Below are positions 1-9,688 of a stretch of 64,000 bases of DNA, one piece after another. The stretch comes from Chitinophagaceae bacterium (GTDB lineage Bacteria; Bacteroidota; Bacteroidia; Chitinophagales; Chitinophagaceae): assembly GCA_027489035.1 (NCBI GenBank), contig JAIYAN010000015.1:1-64000 (forward strand). Direction: 5' to 3'. The notes under the pieces are model-generated. The model worked only from the letters and a program-made list of their open reading frames with translations, had not been told where the DNA came from and did not search any database. The position numbers and the translations under genes were made by a program. Every line of letters starts with the position of its first letter. Within the stretch, counting starts at the first letter, position 1.

Positions 1-3000
1 GTAACACCGGTATCAGCAGGAACATCATTAATCAGATATATCGTAACGGGCACAGGTGGTTGTGCAAATGATACAGCATCAACAACAGTAACGGTAACCG
101 CAGCACCAAGTGCAGGAACTATAAGTGGAGCAGATTCAATCTGTGTAAATGGAACGACAACGTTTAGTACTAACGGAGAAGTAGGTGGTAATTGGTTTAG
201 TGATAACGAAACCGTAGCTACGGTTAATATTTCTACAGGATTTATCACAGCAATTTCATCAGGAACTGCTACTATTACGTACAAGATAATTGGTTCAGGT
301 GGTTGCATTGATGTGGAAACGCCAAAAGACATTGTAATCACTTCAGCACCAGATGCAGGAGATATCAGTGGTACAACAGATATTTGTTCAAATGGCACAA
401 CAACTTTATCAACAACTGGAACTGGTGGTACATGGAGTTCAGTATCAACAGGCGTAGCTACAGTAGACGCAAGTGGCATAGTAACAGCAGTATCAGCAGG
501 CACAACAACAATCAGATATATCGTAACAGCCACAGGTGGTTGTGCAAACGATACAGCATCAACAGTTGTTACGGTAACCGCAGCACCAAGTGCAGGAACA
601 TTAGGTGGAACGCAAGCGATTTGCTCAACAGGTTCAACAACATTTACATCATCAATTAGTGGTGGCACATGGACAAGTGATGATGAGGCAGTAGCAACAA
701 TAGATGGTTCAACAGGTGTAATTACAGTTGTATCAGCAGGATCAGCAACAATGACATACACGGTAGCGGGTACGGGTGGTTGTAGCAGTGCAACGGCAAC
801 AAGAACAGTAACAATTACTTCAGCACCAGATGCAGGTGATATCAGTGGTACTCAAGAAATATGTTCTAACGAAACAACAACTTTTTCAAGTACAGAAGCA
901 GGTGGTGATTGGAGTTCAGTTAACGCCGGTATTGCAGATGTAGATGGAGGGGGAGTTATTTCGCCTGTATCTGCGGGAACAACAGATATCAGATATATCG
1001 TAACAGGTACTGGAGGCTGTTCGAATGATACAGCTGTTTTATCAGTAACAATTAAAGCTACAAGTACATTTGATACAACAGTGATAGCATGTACATCATT
1101 TACTTGGCATGATGATACTTATACAACTTCCGGAAATTACACTTTCTCAACTTCTAATTTTGTTGGTTGTGATTCCATTGAAACTTTACATTTAACAATT
1201 AATTCAACACCACCTGCAGCAGTTGATACAATTTATGGAGCAATAGAATTGTGTCAATATGTAAATACAAGTGATACGTTGTTGTATTATGTAACGCCAG
1301 TTTCGGGAGCAACGTTTTACAATTGGAACGTAAATAACACTGTTGGTGTATCTTGGATGAGTGACCAAGGAAATGATAGCATTTATGTACTGTTTGATAG
1401 TACACTACAAGCAAGTGGAGCAAGGATTTACGCAAGTGCAACAAATGCCGCAGGTTGTGAAAGTGATTATACTTTTATTAGATTAAGTAAAACAATCCCT
1501 GTTGTTTCATCGATTACGGGAAGTCGAGATGCATGCCCTGTTATTGGATTAGACACCACAATTACGTATACATGTAATCAGCCAACAACCGCAAACGGAT
1601 ACGCATGGATAATGCCAAACGGAGCAACAATAGAAGGTAGATCTGATTCAAATGTTGTAACAGTTAAATTCGATAATACATTTACATCTGGATTATTAAA
1701 AGTAACCGCTCTTTCAAATTGTGGTTCAAGAACAACACCATATTCTGTTACAATATCTAAATTACCTGTAACTACACCAACAACATTAACAGGCCCTTCA
1801 AACGCATGTTCTTATTATAACTTTAGAAATACAGCAACTTACACAGTTGGAAATGTTGCAACTGCTACATCATATTATTGGACACTTCCAGATAGTATGA
1901 TTTTGGTAAGTGGACAAGGTACAAATACAATTGTTGTTAATTTTGATTCTGGGTATGTAACATCTCTTTTAAAAGTAAAAGCAATTAACAATTGTTCAGT
2001 TTCAGCGGATAAATCAATTACTGTAACTGCTACTCCTTTTGCGATTCCTGGTACAATTACAGGGCCTGCAAATCCTTGTCCATATATAAATGTAGATGAA
2101 GAAGTTTCTTATTCAATAAACAAGGTAAGTGGCGCATCAGGTTACATCTGGACAGTTCCTGCAGGAATTTCAATAGTTGATCATCCAGAAGGATATGGAG
2201 AAAACGATACGGTGATTACTGTAACAATGAATAGTAGTTTAAATACCACAGATACTATAAAAGTTCAATCTACAGGTTGCAATAATAGTGCTGCTAAAAC
2301 ATTCATACTTAGAAAATCTGCACCACTTGCAGCTACAGCGATATTTGGAAGTACAAATGTATGTTCAAAATATACGGATGCACTTTCATTAAGTGATACT
2401 GTAATTTATCGAATAAATAAAATAGCCAATGCATCAACTTATACTTGGACATTACCAAGATATGCAACAGCCATTACAGGTGCAATTGCAACAACAGACA
2501 CTTTTATTGTTGTTAAGTTTACTAAAGATTTCACTACGGGAAGTTTGGGTGTTAGGGCAAATAGTTTTTGTGGTAATAGTAGTATTAGAAATATTCCTAT
2601 TACAAAATCAGCGGCAGCAATGCCAGGTGTAATTCAAAGATCATTTACACCAAGTGTTGCGGCAATTACAAATGTAGCAAGCATCGAAAAAGATACCATT
2701 CAAATTAGAAAAGTTGCCAATGCTACCGGTTATGTATGGACGCTTAGAACAGGGGCATATGCTAATATTGTATCTTTAAATGCATCAGGTTTGCCAGAAA
2801 ACGATACGATTGTAGTTGTGAATATTTTAAGTGGTTTTTCAAGAGATACCGTTTCTGTAAAATCGTTGGTTTCAAATTGTTCAATCAGTTCTGCTAGAAC
2901 ATTGGCATTATCTGCAATATTTGCTCCTGCGGGTATAGCAAGTATATCAGGTAGTTTAACACCATGTAGTGGTGAAACGGTAAGCTATACCGCAACTTTT

Positions 3001-4398
3001 GCAACACCAACTTCAACACAGGCCTTTGTTAATCGTGTTAGATGGACGGTTCCTAATAACACAGCAATTGTTTCTTCAAATGCGGATAGTACAGTAGTGG
3101 GAATAAGTTATTTACCAGAATTTACTGGAGGATTGGTATCAGCAAGAGGTGTTAGTTTAGCCGGATTGGTATCAATTTCGTCAACTTCAATTACATTGAA
3201 ATATGCACCAGCCACACCAAATATAACATCAAGAACAGGAAACTTTGCACCATGCATAGGAGATACTGTTTCTTATTATGCAACGATGCCAGTATTAACT
3301 GCATCTCAATCTCCTGCTGTTAACTTTAGATGGACTAAGCCGGCTAATACAACTATTATTAATGCCAATTCAGATAGCAGTAGAATCGCATTGCGTTTTG
3401 ATGCTTCATTTACAGGAGGGTCAATTAATGTAAAAGGCGAAACCAATTGCGGTATTTTTGGAGTAGTTAAAACTGTTTCTTATTCAACACTTAAATTATC
3501 ACCAACACCAACGAATATAATATCTCGCTCAGGAAATTTATATGCAGGTTGCAATAGTGATACGTTGTCTTATACAGCAATTCCGGGTTCAGCTACAGCA
3601 TCTCAAGAAGCTACAGCATCTTACCGATGGTTGCTTCCTGCTGGTGTAAGTATTGTTTCTGCAACATCTGATAGTGTTCAAGTGAAATTGCAATTTGGTA
3701 GTTCGTTTGTTGGAGGTAGTCTACAAGTAAGAGGTGTTACAGCTTGTGGTGGAGTAGGTTCAGCAAAGGGTGTTTCTTTAATCAGGTATTTAACGCCAAC
3801 CCCTACTAATATTACATCTAGCACATCTAGTTACAATGCATGTATTGGGAATTCAATCAGCTATACAGTTGTTGTACCAGCACCAAATGCAACTCAACAA
3901 ATCGCTGATGTTTACAGATGGACGCTTCCTGCAAACGCACAAATTCAATCTGCCAATACAGATAGTTCTATTGTGAGCGTTACATTCAATACGGGATATA
4001 CAGGAGGAAGTTTAATTGTACGAGGTCAAACCAATTGTGGTATAATTGGCACACAAAAAGTGGTTACATTAACACGTACAGGTTGTCCTTCTGGATTATT
4101 TGCAAAAAATACAATTAAAGCAAATACAACTCCTATTTCATCAAAAGCAAAGATTAATATTTATCCAAATCCAAATAATGGAAACTTTAAACTGGCTTTA
4201 AAATTAGGTAGATCAACCAATGAAAAGGTAAATATTCAAATGATCAGTACAATGGGAAAAGTAATATTCTCAAACAATGTAATTAGCGTTAATGGTGATG
4301 TGAATTTAAATATCAACAACAAGTTCACACCAGGAATTTATTTGATCAAATACAAAACAGCTCGTGAAGAAGCCGTTGAAAAAATGATCATTCAATAA
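1..4398 (+). CDS. T9SS-secreted repeat-rich surface adhesin (5' partial)
   Basis: The frame is open from base 1, so the signal peptide and N-terminus lie outside the window; 1,465 residues are visible. Domains in order: the tail of one and then four full bacterial Ig-like (BIG2-like) repeats of 79-81 residues (about 35-352); one 'GCDSIETLHLTI' module (about 353-400), a type seen eight times in the giant protein at 39310; about ten PKD/Ig-like repeats, each with a Cys near its start and a 'W.(L/M)P' core (about 401-1360); and a C-terminal T9SS type A sorting domain opening with INIYPNPNNGNF at residue 1385 and ending in a 'PGIYLIKY' strand. The protein is probably exported by the Sec system, moved across the outer membrane by T9SS and anchored or released. 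No enzymatic domain is visible in this part. Adhesion is inferred from architecture. A strong hairpin terminator follows the stop. Confidence 0.85.
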   Translation, partial: VTPVSAGTSLIRYIVTGTGGCANDTASTTVTVTAAPSAGTISGADSICVNGTTTFSTNGEVGGNWFSDNETVATVNISTGFITAISSGTATITYKIIGSGGCIDVETPKDIVITSAPDAGDISGTTDICSNGTTTLSTTGTGGTWSSVSTGVATVDASGIVTAVSAGTTTIRYIVTATGGCANDTASTVVTVTAAPSAGTLGGTQAICSTGSTTFTSSISGGTWTSDDEAVATIDGSTGVITVVSAGSATMTYTVAGTGGCSSATATRTVTITSAPDAGDISGTQEICSNETTTFSSTEAGGDWSSVNAGIADVDGGGVISPVSAGTTDIRYIVTGTGGCSNDTAVLSVTIKATSTFDTTVIACTSFTWHDDTYTTSGNYTFSTSNFVGCDSIETLHLTINSTPPAAVDTIYGAIELCQYVNTSDTLLYYVTPVSGATFYNWNVNNTVGVSWMSDQGNDSIYVLFDSTLQASGARIYASATNAAGCESDYTFIRLSKTIPVVSSITGSRDACPVIGLDTTITYTCNQPTTANGYAWIMPNGATIEGRSDSNVVTVKFDNTFTSGLLKVTALSNCGSRTTPYSVTISKLPVTTPTTLTGPSNACSYYNFRNTATYTVGNVATATSYYWTLPDSMILVSGQGTNTIVVNFDSGYVTSLLKVKAINNCSVSADKSITVTATPFAIPGTITGPANPCPYINVDEEVSYSINKVSGASGYIWTVPAGISIVDHPEGYGENDTVITVTMNSSLNTTDTIKVQSTGCNNSAAKTFILRKSAPLAATAIFGSTNVCSKYTDALSLSDTVIYRINKIANASTYTWTLPRYATAITGAIATTDTFIVVKFTKDFTTGSLGVRANSFCGNSSIRNIPITKSAAAMPGVIQRSFTPSVAAITNVASIEKDTIQIRKVANATGYVWTLRTGAYANIVSLNASGLPENDTIVVVNILSGFSRDTVSVKSLVSNCSISSARTLALSAIFAPAGIASISGSLTPCSGETVSYTATFATPTSTQAFVNRVRWTVPNNTAIVSSNADSTVVGISYLPEFTGGLVSARGVSLAGLVSISSTSITLKYAPATPNITSRTGNFAPCIGDTVSYYATMPVLTASQSPAVNFRWTKPANTTIINANSDSSRIALRFDASFTGGSINVKGETNCGIFGVVKTVSYSTLKLSPTPTNIISRSGNLYAGCNSDTLSYTAIPGSATASQEATASYRWLLPAGVSIVSATSDSVQVKLQFGSSFVGGSLQVRGVTACGGVGSAKGVSLIRYLTPTPTNITSSTSSYNACIGNSISYTVVVPAPNATQQIADVYRWTLPANAQIQSANTDSSIVSVTFNTGYTGGSLIVRGQTNCGIIGTQKVVTLTRTGCPSGLFAKNTIKANTTPISSKAKINIYPNPNNGNFKLALKLGRSTNEKVNIQMISTMGKVIFSNNVISVNGDVNLNINNKFTPGIYLIKYKTAREEAVEKMIIQ
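103..1056 (+). repeat. Four tandem Ig-like coding repeats, 237-243 bp each
   Basis: Equivalent GCACCA(A/G) junctions fall at 103, 346, 583 and 823, giving periods of 243, 237 and 240 bp, always multiples of three. Each unit carries a 'I.SNGT' Cys strand, a 'G..WSS' strand and an 'SAGT..I.YIV.GTGGC' strand. Nucleotide similarity is high, so this stretch is prone to recombination and to assembly collapse. Confidence 0.85.
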
Positions 4399-4417
4399 GA
4401 TTGAGTTTTTTAATTGG

Positions 4418-4454
4418 AAAAGGTCTGCTTAAATATTTTAGGCAGACCTTTTTT
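4418..4454 (+). terminator. Rho-independent terminator of the adhesin gene
   Basis: An 11-bp perfect stem (AAAAGGTCTGC, 4418-4428, with its complement at 4442-4452) encloses a 13-nt loop and runs into a T tract. It starts 20 bp after the stop codon. Confidence 0.9.
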
Positions 4455-4858
4455 CTTGGAAGAAGGTTTACACGAAGACTCTCATACGCGATTTTTTTCA
4501 ACACGAAGTCACGAAGGCTCGAAGGCGCGAAGTTTTTTGTTTCACGCAAAGCTCGCAAGGGAGCAAAGACGCAAAGGAAGAATACATTCACCTTAAACCA
4601 TTAAACCCTTAAACAAGCGAAGCGATTAAACTTCTTTTTGTTTCACGCAAAGCTCGCAAGGGAGCAAAGACGCAAAGAAATAAGGAATAAGAAGCTGAAA
4701 ATAAGAAATAAGGAAATGCAGATTTAACTTTTCGAAATTCCCAACCTTTTGAACCCATTGAACGCATTGAACCTTTTGAACAAAACCTCTCAAACCTCTC
4801 AAACCTCACAAACCTCACAAACCTCACAAACCTCACAAACCTCACAAACCTCTCAACT
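4455..4858. repeat. Gene-free spacer made of short periodic repeats
   Basis: This convergent spacer has no credible gene. It holds a CACGAAG-type run (4472-4531), two copies of a 37-bp TTTCACGCAAAGCTCGCAAG... element (4540-4576 and 4641-4677), a TTAAACC(A/C)-type run (4588-4631), a TTGAACCCA-type 9-bp run (4749-4785) and an AACCTC(A/T)CA 9-bp run (about 4786-4856). The same families recur in other spacers of the window. Short ORFs here are translations of the repeats. Confidence 0.85.
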
Positions 4859-6040
4859 CTACCAACCCTTAGAAACAACCCCATTCTGTTTTTTTAGGTA
4901 AAACAAATGTTTATTTTCAAAGTAGTCTACTTGGTCTGATTGGCGATTTAATTTTATTGGAACAATATTGAAATCTGAAAATACACTGATATTTTTAAGG
5001 TTAATTTCAGAAAGATTTTGACCTTGGTTTAAAAATCTTGAAAAAACATACATTGATTCAAACCCTTTATAAACATTTTCGGTTGGCGTTCCTTTATATG
5101 ATTTTAAATAACTGGTTTGAATACTCGAACTAAAAATATCTGTTTTATTATTGTAATAAGGAGATGTATAAAAAATAGGAAAATCAGATAATTTAGCATT
5201 GCTTTTCTGACTGAAAGCGCCAAACCCTTCCCAATTGGGCATCCCAATCAATTTGATTTTATATTTTGGCAAGCAGGTTTTCAAATTTTTACAGATCTCT
5301 ACAGCAAAATTTTCATCCAAACTTCCAGCAATAACGATGTTTAATCTAGTACTATCTAACAGGTTTTTAATTTTGAAATAGTTGCTATCTAAAGAAATGG
5401 TTTTTATATATAGTAGTGATTTATTGTCAGGCTTATTAATATTTTGTAAATAATTTGCAATTCTATCTTCTTGGTTACCTGTTTTACGCACATGGATTAT
5501 ATTTTCATTGGTATGCGTTTGAAGCAAGTAAGAAAATATAGATTCACAGTGTGTTTTAAGCGTTGAATTTAATATTACAAAAAATGGATTCTGTGTTATT
5601 CCTCCATCATTTGGAAACGTAGCAGAAATCAATGGGATTTTTTTCCTTAAAGAAAACTTAGATAACAAAACAAGTTCACGATCTTTTACGGAAGCGATAA
5701 TCATTTCGATATCATCTAATTCATTGTTCTCTATTAGTTCTTGTATATTTATAGAATCAGATTTTGAGTCGTAAAAAAATGTTTCAAATTGGCAATTTTC
5801 AATTGGAAAATTATTCAATGCAATCATTGCTCCCTGAACAAATCCAATCCCCTGTAATGTAAATCGAGGGAAGTTTTTTCCATATTTATAATTTTTTCCT
5901 GAAAATGCAGAATCAAGATATATTGGTGAGAATACAGCAATTTTATGTTTCTTTAATGTTGTAATCTCTTGAGATTGACCATTTGTATTTTCAAAAGCAA
6001 AGAAAAAAATAAAGACAAAAATGTATCTATATTGGGTCAT
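4859..6040 (-). CDS. Secreted periplasmic-binding-fold protein (ABC substrate-binding-like)
   Basis: 393 residues with an N-terminal signal peptide (hydrophobic about 5-16, cut near NGQSQ). The body reads like a type 1 periplasmic binding fold: 'KIAVFSPIYLDSAF' opening strand, 'GFVQGAMIALN', 'FFYDSKSDS', 'IIASVKDRELVLLSKFSLRKKIPLIS' and 'PIFYTSPYYNN'. This is the layout of Leu/Ile/Val-binding-protein and LpoA-like domains. The ligand is unknown and no permease or ATPase is adjacent, so a sensory or cell-envelope role is as likely as transport. It lies 97 bp downstream of guaA on the same strand. The TAG stop and last codons (KGW) lie at the edge of the repeat-filled spacer. Confidence 0.7.
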   Translation of the reverse strand: MTQYRYIFVFIFFFAFENTNGQSQEITTLKKHKIAVFSPIYLDSAFSGKNYKYGKNFPRFTLQGIGFVQGAMIALNNFPIENCQFETFFYDSKSDSINIQELIENNELDDIEMIIASVKDRELVLLSKFSLRKKIPLISATFPNDGGITQNPFFVILNSTLKTHCESIFSYLLQTHTNENIIHVRKTGNQEDRIANYLQNINKPDNKSLLYIKTISLDSNYFKIKNLLDSTRLNIVIAGSLDENFAVEICKNLKTCLPKYKIKLIGMPNWEGFGAFSQKSNAKLSDFPIFYTSPYYNNKTDIFSSSIQTSYLKSYKGTPTENVYKGFESMYVFSRFLNQGQNLSEINLKNISVFSDFNIVPIKLNRQSDQVDYFENKHLFYLKKQNGVVSKGW

Positions 6041-6137
6041 GAAAAATTTGAATTTTTGTGATGGGTAGGTAAATTTAAAACAATTGCTTTTTTAAATTGA
6101 TATTTTATTTTTTCAATTAAAGATTTGACTAATAAAA

Positions 6138-7673
6138 TTACTCCCATTCTATCGTAGCAGGTGGTTTACTGCTAATATCATAAACAACCCGATTAATACC
6201 TTTTACTTGATTTATGATTTCATTTGATACATCCGCGAGGAATTCATAAGGCAAATGCGCCCAATCTGCCGTCATTCCATCAACCGAAGTTACCGCACGC
6301 AATGCAATGGTGTACTCATAGGTTCTTTCATCACCCATAACACCTACGCTTTTAACAGGCAATAAAATGGCACCTGCTTGCCAAACCTTGCTATAATTTC
6401 CTGTATGCTTCAATTGATTCGTAAAAACAGCATCTGCATTCTGTAAAAGCAATACCTTTTCTTCTGTAACTTCTCCAAGTATTCTAATGCCAAGTCCTGG
6501 GCCAGGGAAGGGATGTCTGTTCAATAAATTTTCAGGAATACCAAGTTCAGCGCCAATTTTCCTTACTTCATCTTTAAACAAAGACCTCAGTGGCTCAACC
6601 AATTTTAATTTCATGGTTTCAGGTAATCCGCCAACATTATGATGCGATTTAATGGTAACCGATGGACCATGTACTGAAGCAGATTCAATTACATCGGGGT
6701 AAATGGTTCCTTGGCCTAAAAAACTGATGTCAGTTAAAAGATTAGATTCTCGATCAAAGATTTCTATAAATGCAGCTCCAATTGCTTTTCTTTTATCTTC
6801 TGGAAGTGTTTTTCCAGCAAGCTTTGTGTAAAAATGCTCTCTTGCGTCAACGCCCTTTACATTTAAACCCAGTTGTTTATATATATCAAGAACTTCGTTG
6901 AATTCATTCTTACGTAAAAGTCCATTATCTACAAAAATGCCGTAAAGATTTTCGCCAATGGCTTTGTGTATCAATGTAGCGGCAACTGTACTATCCACAC
7001 CACCACTTAATCCCATCACCACTTTGCTATCACCCAACATTTCTTTCAGGTTTGCTACTGTTTCTGTAATAAAATGTGCAGAAGTCCAGCTTTGCGTGCA
7101 ATTGCATATTTTAATCAAAAAGTTGGAAATTATTTTTTTTCCTTCAGTTGAATGATACACTTCAGGATGAAACTGAAGACCGTATATAGGGTGGGAGGCC
7201 GTTTTATCTCCGCTTTTAAATGCTGCTACAGGAATGCTTTCTGTTGTTCCCAAAAGTGAAAAACCATCTGGAAGTTGTTTAATGGTATCGCTGTGGCTCA
7301 TCCAAACCTGTGAAATGGTTGGGATATCATTTAAAAAAACATCAGCTAATTGTAGATTTAAATTTGCGCGACCATATTCTCTCTTATCGCTTTTCTCAAC
7401 AAGTCCACCAAAGGATTTTGCGGTTAATTGAGCACCATAACAAACGCCAAGAACCGGAACTTTATCTGCAATCGCTTTAATATCAACACCTGGCGCATTT
7501 AACTCGTTTACAGAGCAAGGAGAACCGGAAAGTATCACTCCTTTTATATTTTCGTCGAAGTTTATTGGCTTGTTGAAAGGAATAATTTCACAAAAAACAG
7601 AAAATTCTCTAACAACGCGGGCAATCAATTGGGTATATTGCGAACCAAAATCAAGTATTATAATTTTTTCCAT
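6138..7673 (-). CDS. guaA: GMP synthase (glutamine-hydrolysing)
   Basis: 511 residues; converts XMP to GMP with ATP and glutamine. The N-terminal class I glutamine amidotransferase domain starts [15 protein letters not shown] and has the nucleophile Cys78 in GVCYGAQ and the His/Glu pair in QFHPEVYH. The ATP-pyrophosphatase P-loop GLSGGVDST follows, and the C-terminal dimerisation domain ends in [13 protein letters not shown], typical of full-length GuaA. The frame is open to an upstream ATG at 7709, but that codon lies upstream of a promoter -7 box (7682-7689), so the start at 7673 is preferred. It is divergent from the ribosomal operon. Confidence 0.97.
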   Translation of the reverse strand: MEKIIILDFGSQYTQLIARVVREFSVFCEIIPFNKPINFDENIKGVILSGSPCSVNELNAPGVDIKAIADKVPVLGVCYGAQLTAKSFGGLVEKSDKREYGRANLNLQLADVFLNDIPTISQVWMSHSDTIKQLPDGFSLLGTTESIPVAAFKSGDKTASHPIYGLQFHPEVYHSTEGKKIISNFLIKICNCTQSWTSAHFITETVANLKEMLGDSKVVMGLSGGVDSTVAATLIHKAIGENLYGIFVDNGLLRKNEFNEVLDIYKQLGLNVKGVDAREHFYTKLAGKTLPEDKRKAIGAAFIEIFDRESNLLTDISFLGQGTIYPDVIESASVHGPSVTIKSHHNVGGLPETMKLKLVEPLRSLFKDEVRKIGAELGIPENLLNRHPFPGPGLGIRILGEVTEEKVLLLQNADAVFTNQLKHTGNYSKVWQAGAILLPVKSVGVMGDERTYEYTIALRAVTSVDGMTADWAHLPYEFLADVSNEIINQVKGINRVVYDISSKPPATIEWE

Positions 7674-7681
7674 AATGCACG

Positions 7682-7689
7682 CAAAGGTA
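7682..7689 (-). promoter_or_regulatory. Candidate -7 box of guaA
   Basis: On the minus strand TACCTTTG matches the Bacteroidetes -7 consensus TAnnTTTG exactly and ends only 8 nt before the guaA ATG. The transcript would start at or within a few bases of the start codon. A CTTG at 7707-7710 is a weak -33 candidate with short spacing. Confidence 0.55.
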
Positions 7690-7718
7690 ATAGTTTTGAT
7701 GCTTTGCAAGTGGTGTTT

Positions 7719-7786
7719 TAAGTAAAAAGTAAAAATTTAAAAGTCAAAATTTGGACCTCGGTTTTTAATTTTTACTTTTTACTTTT
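7719..7786. repeat. Long AT-rich inverted repeat between guaA and rpsJ
   Basis: The left arm (about 7719-7744, AAGTAAAAAGTAAAAATTTAA...) is nearly the reverse complement of the right arm (about 7762-7786, TTTTTAATTTTTACTTTTT...). It could form a stem of about 20-24 bp between the two divergent genes. Related AAAGTCAAAA text recurs after gltA at about 24405-24460. Confidence 0.6.
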
Positions 7787-7848
7787 CACCTAAAAGGGAT
7801 TAACTCAAAAAATATTTTAAAGAAAATCGAAAATAATTTAAAAATTAC

Positions 7849-7879
7849 TTTGCTGATAAAAAAACTACCCTTACCTTCG
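7849..7879 (+). promoter_or_regulatory. Promoter of the ribosomal protein operon
   Basis: A -33 TTTG (7849-7852), 19 nt, then a -7 TACCTTCG (7872-7879; one mismatch to TAnnTTTG) gives ideal Bacteroidetes sigma-ABfr-type spacing. Transcription would begin near 7885, leaving a leader of about 35 nt before rpsJ. Confidence 0.7.
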
Positions 7880-7920
7880 CACTCCAAATTAAAAAACGGA
7901 TTTTTAAAAGTTCTTTTTAT

Positions 7921-8226
7921 ATGTCACAACGAATCAGAATAAAATTACAGTCTTACGATCACAACTTAGTTGACAAGTCAGCAGAAAAAATCGTAAAAAC
8001 TGTTCGCAGTACAGGTGCAGTAGTAACAGGTCCAATTCCTTTACCTACACACAAAAAAATATTTACAGTATTGCGTTCGCCACACGTAAACAAAAAAGCG
8101 CGTGAGCAATTTCAATTGTGTACGCACAAAAGATTGTTAGACATTTACACCAGTACAAGCCGTACGGTTGATGCTTTGAGTAAATTAGATTTACCAAGTG
8201 GTGTGGATGTTGAGATAAAAGCTTAA
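7921..8226 (+). CDS. rpsJ: 30S ribosomal protein S10 (NusE)
   Basis: 101 residues, normal S10 length. Motifs GPIPLPTHK and [12 protein letters not shown] are diagnostic. S10 sits in the 30S head and, as NusE, also joins transcription antitermination complexes. It is the first gene of the cluster, directly behind its promoter; no rpsL, rpsG or fusA precedes it. A 110-bp spacer, the longest in the cluster, separates it from rplC. Confidence 0.97.
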   Translation: MSQRIRIKLQSYDHNLVDKSAEKIVKTVRSTGAVVTGPIPLPTHKKIFTVLRSPHVNKKAREQFQLCTHKRLLDIYTSTSRTVDALSKLDLPSGVDVEIKA

Positions 8227-8336
8227 TGAACCTTCCTGAAAACAGGAGAGGCACTAAGTAAGATCTTAAAAAATAAAAACATGAACGTCTATGTCTCACT
8301 TCAACGGAGAGACCGCTGGGCATAAAATAGAATACA
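8227..8336 (+). other. rpsJ-rplC spacer with small hairpins
   Basis: Contains a TCCTG-AAAA-CAGGA hairpin (8234-8247) and a GTCTC/GAGAC pairing (8293-8297 with 8309-8313). It lies inside the operon, so it could be a ribosomal-protein or processing site, but it matches no leader I recognise. Confidence 0.3.
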
Positions 8337-8954
8337 ATGAAAAGTATTATTGGAAAGAAAGTTGGCATGACCAGCATCTTCGACTCAACAGGCAAACAAA
8401 CTGCCGTTACGATTATCGAAGCAGGTCCATGTATCGTAACACAAAAGAAAACCGTTGAGACAGACGGTTACAATGCACTTCAAATCGCGTTCGGCGATAA
8501 AAAGGAAAAGCACTCCACAAAGTCAGAAATTAACCATTTCTCAAAAGCTAATACAGCTCCAAAAAGATTCGTAAAAGAAATACGCGATAGCGAAATGAGC
8601 CAAAATGTTGGTGAATCAATTACTGTAGATATTTTCTCAGAAGGAGATAAAATCGAAGTAGTGGGTACTACCAAAGGAAAGGGTTTCCAAGGTGTTGTAA
8701 AACGTCACGGATTTAGTGGTGTTGGAGAACAATCTCATGGACAGCACGATCGTCAAAGAGCGCCAGGTTCTATTGGTAACTCATCTGATGCGAGTCGTGT
8801 ATTTAAAGGAATGCGTATGGCCGGAAGAATGGGAGGCGATAGAGTTAAAATGAAAGGTTTGAAAGTAGTTAAAATATTTGCTGAAAAAAACTACATCTTA
8901 GTTAGCGGGTCAGTTCCTGGTCACAACGGATCAATTGTACTTATTCAGAAATAA
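8337..8954 (+). CDS. rplC: 50S ribosomal protein L3
   Basis: 205 residues. Starts MKSIIGKKVGMTSIFD and carries the L3 signature around GKGFQGVVKRHGFSGV and the loop GQHDRQRAPGSIG that reaches toward the peptidyl transferase centre. Early-assembly protein binding the 3' end of 23S rRNA. Second gene of the S10 operon; 39 bp before rplD. Confidence 0.97.
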   Translation: MKSIIGKKVGMTSIFDSTGKQTAVTIIEAGPCIVTQKKTVETDGYNALQIAFGDKKEKHSTKSEINHFSKANTAPKRFVKEIRDSEMSQNVGESITVDIFSEGDKIEVVGTTKGKGFQGVVKRHGFSGVGEQSHGQHDRQRAPGSIGNSSDASRVFKGMRMAGRMGGDRVKMKGLKVVKIFAEKNYILVSGSVPGHNGSIVLIQK

Positions 8955-8993
8955 TAAATAATTCAGATTTTTTCAGCGATTAAACAACAAACA

Positions 8994-9629
8994 ATGCAAG
9001 TAGATATCATAAACATAAATGGAGAAAAAACCGGTAGAACAATTGAACTTCCGGAAGAAATCTTTGGAATCGAACCAAACGATCACGTAATTTATTTAGC
9101 TGTGAAGCAATACCAAGGCGCTCAACGTCAAGGTACGCATAAAGTTAAAACACGTATGGAAGTTAAAGGTTCTTCTAAAAAATTACATAAGCAAAAAGGT
9201 ACTGGTGGCGCACGTAAAGGTAACTTGCGTAACCCGTTATATAAAGGTGGTGGTACTATCTTCGGACCAAAACCGCATCGTTACGAAACGAAGTTAAATC
9301 GTAAAGTAAAGGATTTGGCTAAAATGAGTGCATTGGCTTACAAAGCAAAAGAAAATGCAATTGTTGTAATGGAAGATGTAACCTTAGATACACCAAAAAC
9401 AAAATCATTTGCTGGTATCATCAAGTCACTAAACATCGGAAAAAACAAAGCATTATTTGTTATTCCTGAATATGATGATGTAATGTATAAGAGTTTAAGA
9501 AATGTTGCTGGTGTTGATGGATCAGTGTTGAGCGACATGAATACCTACGACATTTTAAATGCAAATTTGTTGGTATTGACTGAAAAAGCAGCAAAATTGT
9601 TTACTGAATTAGAAGAAGAAACAGCATAA
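8994..9629 (+). CDS. rplD: 50S ribosomal protein L4
   Basis: 211 residues. The conserved extended loop (KQKGTGGARKGNLRNPLYKGGG, in part) and GPKPHRYETKLNRKVKDLA identify L4, which lines the peptide exit tunnel. In Enterobacteria L4 represses its own operon through an S10 leader; the leader here is too short for that structure. 59 bp before rplW. Confidence 0.97.
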   Translation: MQVDIININGEKTGRTIELPEEIFGIEPNDHVIYLAVKQYQGAQRQGTHKVKTRMEVKGSSKKLHKQKGTGGARKGNLRNPLYKGGGTIFGPKPHRYETKLNRKVKDLAKMSALAYKAKENAIVVMEDVTLDTPKTKSFAGIIKSLNIGKNKALFVIPEYDDVMYKSLRNVAGVDGSVLSDMNTYDILNANLLVLTEKAAKLFTELEEETA

Positions 9630-9688
9630 TATAATTTGAAAATTCAACATTTTCAAACGAATCATTATCAAAACATTAATAAAAGAAT

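Noticed and set aside
4786-4856. CRISPR-like regular spacing in the AACCTC(A/T)CA run
   Set aside because: Units are 9 bp with no spacers, and no cas gene is present.
4401-4884. Short ORFs on both strands (60-91 codons)
   Set aside because: They are translations of the CGCAAAG, CACGAAG and AACCTC repeat runs; no start context or family, and one reads as monotonous RFVRFVRFV.
7674-7709. Upstream ATG for guaA
   Set aside because: Lies upstream of the -7 promoter box, and the extra 12 residues precede the invariant [10 protein letters not shown] start.
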